A stretch of DNA of 41,482 nt from Bigelowiella natans CCMP2755 (taxonomy: Eukaryota; Cercozoa; Chlorarachniophyceae), in the NCBI GenBank assembly GCA_000320545.1, contig ADNK01003028.1, positions 1 to 41,482 of the forward strand. The letters run 5' to 3'. The translations under genes were made by a program, and so were the position numbers. Each line of letters starts with the position of its first letter. Within the stretch, counting starts at the first letter, position 1. The notes under the pieces are model-generated. The model was not told the DNA's origin. It searched no databases and was given only the letters and a program-made list of their open reading frames with translations. Below, piece after piece: positions 36,016-41,482 of this stretch.

Positions 36016-37351
36016 AGAAGGGTACATATCAAAGGATAATTATTTTAGTATCTAAGATATTTGTGCATCCAATGCTCTTTGTGATGACGAAAGGCACACT
36101 GGCAAAACGGATGATATTGAGAGTACACGATTTCAACAAAGAACGCGGGCAGAGGAGAACACCCATAGATTTGTAAGTGTATGAGCAGCAGGGCGTATAC
36201 CACCATCTTGTTTATCGGCATTAAAGTCTTTCACTAGCCAGTCGTAATGATACTAGTAATTGTCATTCTTATTAATGATCATCCATAGAGATGATAGTAT
36301 AGCCTTTAGTGTTGTTGCTGTTGCTATTGTTGTTGTTGTTGTTGTTTAATTGAGAATATAATAGCCTTTAGTGTTGTTGCTGTTGCTATTGTTGTTGTTG
36401 TTGTTGTTTAATTGAGAATATAAGTCTCCGTTGCTTCCCCACCCCCTTCCCTCTCCCCCCTCCCTCTCACATATACACAGGACAAATAATACTAGAAAGA
36501 GGTCAGACATTGCCTCCTCAAGTAAGCTGCACAACACAAATCGTAATACGTAAATCATCATTCATACAAACTCAGGATACTGTTGATCGTGCTGCTTGTA
36601 TTGCTGTTGGTGCTATGTACTCCCCCTTGTCGCCTATTGCTGCTGCTACTACGTTAGGTATGATCGATTCGTCGCTAATGTGCCTGAGAGGGGAGATTCA
36701 TGTTTCTTCTGTTCTGGTCTCTTTACATGAGCATGACGATCGTCACATCACATCAAACAAGCTCATGGAATGATATTACGTCTCAACTATCGATCGATCT
36801 ATTTATCTCCCGCCACCTCCTTGAATCTCATTTGTTGATGGTGATGATTAATGATGATGTGTTTAAGGCTAATTCAGACACACTAATGAACAAAAATAAT
36901 AATAATAATGATGATGATGATGACGATCATACATTTATTATCATTAGTATAAGGAGAAAGTTACTCCTTCTCCGTGGATTGTTTACGATGAAGCATCTAA
37001 TACCGGGGTGGGAGGAGGTAAAGTATCTTCTTTTACTTCTTCTTCTTCTTTCCTCCTCTTCAATTTCTTCTTCTCTCTTCTTCCCGATAAAAATAGACCC
37101 TGCTGGAAGGTATTACTGTCTAAATGTTAAGATGAAGCATCGCAACACCACACTCTTTCCTATTTAATCTACGCACAAAAAGATAGTAGTAGTAGTAGTA
37201 GTAGTGTATATGTGTGTGTGTGTTCTTAGGGTGGGGAGGGAGCGTTTCAGACGTGAAGCTGCGTGGTGCCTCGGTAGTGTCACCTCTCTGTGTTGCTCTT
37301 TTTGCTGGGTAATCAACTAGAAAAGCTATTTTAAGCATTCTCTTTCCGAAA

Positions 37352-37395
<44 letters not shown>

Positions 37396-37585
37396 AGTAT
37401 CTCTGTTGTTACCTACTATCGGTGTTAGGTGGGCTGATCAAAGGGATATAGAGCCTCTGGAAGAAAAAGGAATCAAAAAACAACAAAGGCAACGACGACC
37501 TAATAGCAGCAACGACGACCTAGATGGTGATGATTTTAACGATACTGATCGGTTGTGGGTAATAAACACACACACTCACACACAA

Positions 37586-37623
<38 letters not shown>

Positions 37624-37675
37624 ACATGCACATACACACATGCACATGCACAGACAGTAGGGCCCTTTACATGCG

Positions 37676-37708
<33 letters not shown>

Positions 37709-38503
37709 TCTCATCATTCTCATATGTGAAGATATGGGGGCCTTATCATCATCATCATCATCATCATCAACTTCATATGTGAAGATGTGGGGAGAGAACT
37801 TTCAATATTATTATTTATAATAATGATAACAATGATGATGATGATGACGATAACAAAACAGTCACATGGTGTTCATATACTACGTGTATAATTTATTTTC
37901 GTGAGTAGTTTTTAAAGATCGGCGACTCTCTACACGTTACCTTGGTATTGATAGGAGCTCGATCTAGAAGTACAAATTTTGGATCATGATGATGATGATG
38001 GTGCTGGTGGTGGTGATGGTGGCGATGGCTATTTATGCAGAGACGTAAGCTTTTGAACAAGATTACTACAATAAAGCACATTTTGGAAGCAATCTTGGCC
38101 TCCATCCATCACCCGTGAGTTGCCACTACTTACTACTACTACTTACTATACTTCCTAATAAAAACTATCTTTGGGTCCTCCTCCTCCCTACAATCATTAC
38201 ATATGGAGGAGAATTTGTGTTCCTATGATGATACGTTCTGTACTTGTGATGTTATTTTTTCTCAGAGCTTATCCTACTATCACCGCTCCTGCTCGTTATT
38301 CTTCAGCCTCTTCTTTTTCTTCTTCTTCATCTTCTTATACCTTATCGAAGACAATACCACCCACATCGCCACTACCAAAAGATACGTCGTTCAAGGCTCC
38401 TAAAAAGGAAGAAGTCCCCTCTTCACATGACTCCTTTTCCTATGATGAGTGCGTGCGTCACGTGGTAATACTGTGTACATATAACAAAGAGAAGTTTGGG
38501 TGA
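26319..38503 (+). CDS. DExH-box RNA helicase, DHX57/DHX36 class, about 38 exons
   Basis: 3'-5' RNA helicase. Exons: 26319-26531, 26638-26667, 26779-26852, 27074-27178, 27417-27489, 27724-27795, 28285-28329, 28621-28647, 28878-28904, 29074-29229, 29488-30189, 30314-30507, 30854-30941, 31227-31317, 31466-31531, 31795-31867, 32091-32139, 32403-32477, 32713-32760, 32986-33030, 33263-33304, 33424-33452, 33730-33784, 33966-34016, 34593-34641, 35025-35097, 35324-35355, 35609-35760, 35843-35884, 36057-36172, 36481-36521, 36658-36716, 36954-37017, 37230-37308, 37429-37558, 37918-37944, 38041-38114, 38266-38503. The total is 3,606 nt, or 1,201 residues. Motifs: [10 protein letters not shown], Ia TQPRRIS, II DEVH (split by an intron), [28 protein letters not shown]2/OB parts follow ([31 protein letters not shown]). 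Exons 29-32 are the least certain: a path 35843-35894, 36057-36172, 36576-36716 also keeps phase. The start at 26319 gives a basic N-terminus (MKKRRGGSR). Confidence 0.88.
29074..30189 (+). other. Acidic WG/GW-rich insertion between the two RecA domains of the helicase
   Basis: Exons 10 and 11 (about residues 223-508) separate RecA1 from RecA2, where DHX57/DHX36 relatives have only a short linker. The insertion is low-complexity: poly-Lys, poly-Ser, TTTT runs and a Lys/Glu block. Four Trp-Gly or Gly-Trp sites sit in acidic/polar context: RWGGCWGEE (29776-29802), SGWWGKHDE (29860-29886) and FEWGGQD (30061-30081). The exon 11 start (29488, or 29485 one codon earlier) was chosen by acceptor and phase. 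Confidence 0.7.
33556..33629. repeat. (CA)n followed by (AGC)n
   Basis: (CA)n at 33569-33595 followed by ten AGC units at 33598-33629, in the helicase intron between exons 33424-33452 and 33730-33784. Confidence 0.95.
34064..34173. repeat. Compound (GAT)n-(CA)n-(GA)n
   Basis: (GAT)n at 34064-34100, (CA)n at 34111-34153 and (GA)n at 34153-34173, in a helicase intron. Confidence 0.95.
34497..34565. repeat. (TA)n tract flanked by inverted TATGCATA arms
   Basis: GTATATGCATATAT... runs into about 40 bp of (TA)n and then ...ATATATGCATGTAC, giving a near-perfect inverted repeat of the whole block. It lies in a helicase intron before exon 34593-34641. Confidence 0.85.
36301..36424. repeat. 62-bp tandem duplication in a helicase intron
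   Basis: A unit starting AGCCTTTAGTGTTGTTGCTG and ending TTGAGAATATA is present twice (36301-36362, 36363-36424) with almost no divergence. Each unit contains a (GTT)n tract. It lies upstream of the small exon at 36481. Confidence 0.9.
37345..37391. repeat. (TG)n microsatellite upstream of a helicase exon
   Basis: About 38 bp of TG, 38 bp before the exon at 37429. The following intron carries (CA)n at 37580-37618 and (ATC)n at 37680-37708 and 37748-37769. Confidence 0.95.
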
Positions 38504-39037
38504 GGGGGATCACATGCTACTAAGATAGCAGATCCAGAATGTAGGTTATGAGCCAAGGATGTGATATTACGAATACACATGAATAATGTCTCTGTCAAAT
38601 CCTCTGATTCCTCGTGCCACTGATCTGCATAAATCCACCTACACGCACATGTAAATACCTCCTTAAATCGATCAAATGGGTACCCTTCTTGAACGTTACC
38701 AGGCTGCCCTGTTAGAAGAAGATAAATTTGGGAAGATACTACAACAACAACTGGTTCACAATGATGGAAGCAGCGGAAGCTCTCAAAACTGTTGCTACAA
38801 GGGGAATGGACACCGCAATCGACTGAGAAAACGTGCGGAGAGAGGGAGAGAGGGGGGGAGGGGGGGAGGGAGGGCGGGGGTTGGAAAATCAAATGTAAAT
38901 CAGGCTTTTTGTATGACGGGACAACACACTTACGATTTATCAAATAGAAATATATGTGAAATAAAATTTATTTAAATCAACATGCTTTCAACTAATAAAT
39001 TAGCTACCATAGCGTTGATAATGATCTTCATTTTCGT
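38458..39037 (-). CDS. Unrecognised multi-exon gene converging on the helicase
   Basis: Proposed exons: 39037-39008 (TKMKIIINAM, weak), 38822-38760 (SIAVSIPLVATVLRASAASI, acceptor TTTTCTCAG, donor GTGAAC), 38708-38659 (GSLVTFKKGTHLIDLR, donor GTATTT) and 38638-38458 (WIYADQWHEESEDLTETLFM and onward). Phases agree across all joins. The last exon either stops at TGA 38460-38458 or splices at 38521 before GTAGCA. I do not recognise the family. The segments look like packed amphipathic helices. With the TGA end, its coding region overlaps the last 46 bases of the helicase coding region on the other strand. The true 5' end is not located. Confidence 0.45.
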
Positions 39038-40083
39038 CTACATTCTTTATATTGCATAGGTATTCCATTCGTTTATTCGGGAAGAGGAGGAGGAGGAGGA
39101 GGTGAGAGTATATATGCCTTTACTGATAACTGTCGTTATACAGTTGAATTTGACAGCACAAACATGCGTATTTGTAAGGACGATATGCCGGGAAGAAGCG
39201 AGAAAGCGGGCGACGACTTCATCATTCTAAATGATTATAACTGTAATCATAGGAGCTAGCATGCAGCACAAAGATGCCTAGAAAGCATGACTCGTGTCCC
39301 TTCATAGGCTTACTGACCGAATAGAAAGTTGCCTGTGATAAGTGCATCCTTGCGCATAAATGTACGAATCAATGTTACGAAGTCGTACCATGCACTCGAT
39401 ATCATGTGTAATAACTACAGAAAGCTATGCGCATAAAGACTGAAACGGGTACAAGTGCAAGCACAGCAGCGATGTTAGCGCTTACGAATCAGCTAGCACG
39501 TTGGCTAGTTGGCGAAGGCTATACATATTAGATGGCTTAGTAGCAGAGATGCACATGCTGCATGATTTAGCGTGCTACCGTGCTAGCGTGGCAGCCAGCA
39601 ACGCCATGAAGTGCACATCTAGACATGCTTGCTGTTGTAGGTGTGTCCAGTGAGCTATCCGAATTGTGAACCCTCATATAGCACTGACTGAGCAAAGTGG
39701 GCTGGTCGAACACACATCTTCGATTGCAACACTTGCAGCTTGCACAGCATTGCACAAAACTGTGAGTTTGTCGTGGAAATCAGAACAGGCAAACATCGTG
39801 GTTTCACACACACCGCCGCAGAAAAAGAGAGCCTGCATCGCATGTACGTGTGTGGAATGTCTAGACTGCTTTGTGAGTGCTACGACGCATCACATGTAGC
39901 ACAAGGCACCGGCTTCATCATCTAATGCGCATGTGTGCATGATCGTAAGCCAGTTTGCATGGGGTTCTTCAGTTCCAGTAGAATAGTTCATGTATATTTA
40001 AAACCAAGTGTTGTTTACTATATGAACAAGCATCATTATTTATCTCAAGGAGTAGAACGACAAGCAACCAATGCTAATACTGA
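39038..40083. other. Spacer with a second microsatellite-poor GCTAGC/TGCA island
   Basis: No supportable gene. A short (GGA)n run at 39088-39102 is followed by a stretch from about 39240 to 39930 that has no simple repeats and is dense in GCTAGC, TGCATG, CATGC, ACATG and CTAG words, as in 1390-1960. Frames on both strands (for example 39666-39899 plus, 39655-39843 minus) are shorter than 80 residues, Cys-rich by composition and without motifs. Confidence 0.5.
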
Positions 40084-40807
40084 TCAAAGCTTTGAGGTTG
40101 GCACCGTCCTGGCATACGGGCGCTTGAGGTCCAACCCTTTACGATTGAAAGTAACTCCAAATCCAGGTCTGATTTACATTATCAAATGAATATTTGGTAT
40201 ACAACTAGTGGAGAATACTTCCACTCCTCATTGTCACTGACAACCCCATATGACGTATACTACGTGTGAGTGAGTGCCGTAGGATGAATATTCCTCTGGC
40301 AAAATGATTTTTTTTAAAATTGTTGAACAATGCTTTGTCAAGCCTTGTCAATGGTATACATACCTGTCGTCCGGGAGAGCTAAAGTGCCATTTTTTGGAA
40401 GAGGCTCGTCAGTAAAAAGCGCTCCAAAGTACGGTACGATCTTATCAGCGTTGGGAGACATCACAAGAAACTCTGCCATCGGGCAACTAATTAAGTAATC
40501 AATATTCTTTCTCACAAATGATTTATATGCACAGCAAGATTGGTAGATTTCTCCCTCTCCTCTTCTTACTATGGTGCTCTCCCACGGAGATCTCTATCAG
40601 CTAGCTGCATGCACATGGGTACTACTACTAATACTACTACTATTACTACTTTGGAAATGCATATTGGAGGTGGTAAGAGTAGACACTGCTTCCATGGGGA
40701 ATCACAGGGATATCGTAAGCAGATGCAAGGGCCTAGAATGTTGGAGAGATGATGACGATGATGACGACGACGATGATGATGATGATGATGATGAATCAAC
40801 TACCGAA

Positions 40808-40864
<57 letters not shown>

Positions 40865-41014
40865 TTAAAATTTATATAATGTCACTGTTTGTTACTTTAA
40901 TAAAGTAAAGCTACAACAAGTTCTGATATCTCCTTAATTTTTTTTGTCTATTTGCTGCAAACGCACGCCATGAAGATGATATCGATATTTTACACCTTAC
41001 CCGTGCCCATATGA

Positions 41015-41052
<38 letters not shown>

Positions 41053-41482
41053 CGTTTATCACGATTCTTTCGGGTAGCTGCTGATGGAACAACTACCACA
41101 ACTCGACGTGCCTCAGTCAGACCTCCGCACCTGTGCATCCGAGGAGGGGGAGGAGGAGGAGGAGGAGGAGGAGGAGGAGGAGGAAGAGGGGATGATGTTC
41201 GCTTGTTATGGATCATCTCGTACAGCTACTGCTACTACTACTACTACTACTTCTACTTCTACTCTTACCATGTCACATCAGGTTGTAGAAGATCAGCGCA
41301 TTTTCCTTCCAATAGTTGTCGGAAACCATACCTGTTGTTAGGCACACAGCCAGCATGAACCAGCTATTGATATCATGATCATCATATTATTATCGATCAT
41401 CGTCGTCACAATTCTTCTTCTTCTCCTCCTCGAGAATAACAGCATCATCATCCTCCTCCTCCTCCTCCTCCTCCTCCTCCTC
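40084..41482 (-). CDS. Enolase-superfamily dehydratase, L-rhamnonate dehydratase-like, C-terminal part (partial)
   Basis: Mg2+-dependent sugar-acid dehydratase of the mandelate-racemase/enolase superfamily. Exons in transcript order: 41331-41269 (YGFRQLLEGKCADLLQPDVT), 41130-41100 (CGGLTEARRV), 40732-40650 (ALASAYDIPVIPHGSSVYSY and HLQYAFP), 40486-40364 (NCPMAEFLVMSPNADKIVPY, then FTDEPLPKNGTLALPDDR), 40168-40084 (PGFGVTFNRKGLDLKRPY, then stop). 128 codons in phase, all GT-AG. The LLQPDVTWCGG segment is the end of the barrel with the Asp pair, and PHGSS..YSYH holds the expected catalytic His of the rhamnonate dehydratase group. The PGFGV...LKRPY tail is typical of that group. The N-terminal capping domain and most metal ligands lie beyond the right edge. 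Sister dehydratases (fuconate, galactonate) are less likely given the tail. Confidence 0.87.
40810..40861. repeat. (TA)n microsatellite in the dehydratase intron
   Basis: About 50 bp of uninterrupted TA, preceded by a (GAT)n tract at 40755-40795. Both lie in the intron between dehydratase exons 41130-41100 and 40732-40650. Confidence 0.95.
41440..41482. repeat. (CTC)n at the right edge of the window
   Basis: CTC units run to the last base, so the repeat continues beyond the window. On the dehydratase coding strand this is (GAG)n within an intron upstream of exon 41331-41269. Confidence 0.9.

Noticed and set aside
36057-36172. [10 protein letters not shown] taken as the conserved HPSS motif of the helicase
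   Set aside because: The motif is better matched downstream by GEIHVSSVL at 36690-36716, directly before the WIVYDE segment.
37570-37660. Long frames of His-Thr, His-Ser, Met or Ser repeats
   Set aside because: They are translations of (CA)n, (ATC)n, (GAT)n and similar microsatellites in introns; the real exons beside them use other frames.
38676-38975. 99-residue plus-strand frame beginning MGTLLERYQAALLEED
   Set aside because: Antisense to three minus-strand exons that join in phase with good splice signals, and it ends in a poly-G tract.
40571-40879. Plus-strand frame with SHGDLYQLAA
   Set aside because: It is partly antisense to the dehydratase exon 40732-40650, which has clear enolase-superfamily motifs; the rest is a (GAT)n and (TA)n translation.
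1-41482. tRNA, rRNA, CRISPR array, transposase or reverse transcriptase
   Set aside because: No cloverleaf with A/B boxes, no rRNA core sequence, no regular spaced repeats and no DDE or RT motifs were seen on either strand.

Overview
This is nuclear DNA of a eukaryote. The genes are cut into many short exons by short GT-AG introns, and both introns and spacers are full of microsatellites: (CTA/TAG)n, (ATC/GAT)n, (GAA)n, (CA/TG)n, (GA)n, (TA)n and poly-G. I see no bacterial operon, ribosome-binding-site or CRISPR signal. The gene set and intron style suggest a protist, perhaps an alga or stramenopile-like organism, but I cannot place it taxonomically. Long reading frames are mostly misleading here. 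The real genes appear only when exons of 15-700 nt are joined by splice signals, codon phase and family similarity.

Layout, left to right. (1) 1-526, minus: N-terminal part of ribonuclease H2 subunit B, running off the left edge. (2) 527-2770: gene-poor spacer including a microsatellite-poor island rich in GCTAGC and GCATGC words. (3) 2771-7123, minus: a multi-domain membrane protein with a signal peptide, a 2-oxoglutarate/Fe(II)-oxygenase-like domain, a Cys-rich segment and a complete three-helix Ctr-type copper transporter domain. This fusion is the most striking object in the window. (4) 7527-16296, plus: a complete 38-exon USP5/UBP14-type deubiquitinase of about 864 residues, with catalytic Cys, His and Asn/Asp retained but a degenerate ubiquitin-binding zinc finger. 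(5) 17234-25351, minus: an ABCG (White-type) half transporter, 27 exons and about 742 residues, perhaps with two more 5' exons up to 25974. (6) 26319-38503, plus: a DExH-box RNA helicase of the DHX57/DHX36 class, about 38 exons and 1,200 residues, with a large acidic WG/GW-rich insertion. (7) about 38458-39037, minus: an unrecognised short multi-exon gene converging on the helicase. (8) 39038-40083: spacer with a second microsatellite-poor island. (9) 40084 to the right edge, minus: the C-terminal half of an enolase-superfamily sugar-acid dehydratase resembling L-rhamnonate dehydratase.

The genes look like independent housekeeping or transport genes in head-to-head (3/4, 5/6) and tail-to-tail (4/5, 6/7) arrangement, not one pathway. 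Two themes cut across them. Short tandem duplications of about 28-62 bp repeatedly fall on exons or splice sites, including a duplicated 15-nt micro-exon and a duplicated 44-nt exon in the ABCG gene. Also, (GTA/TAG)n tracts tend to follow 5' splice sites and (CTA)n tracts to precede 3' splice sites on the coding strand, as if the repeats grew out of the splice signals. All gene models are hand-made from sequence. Exon phases were checked by summing lengths, but no alignment or RNA evidence was available.
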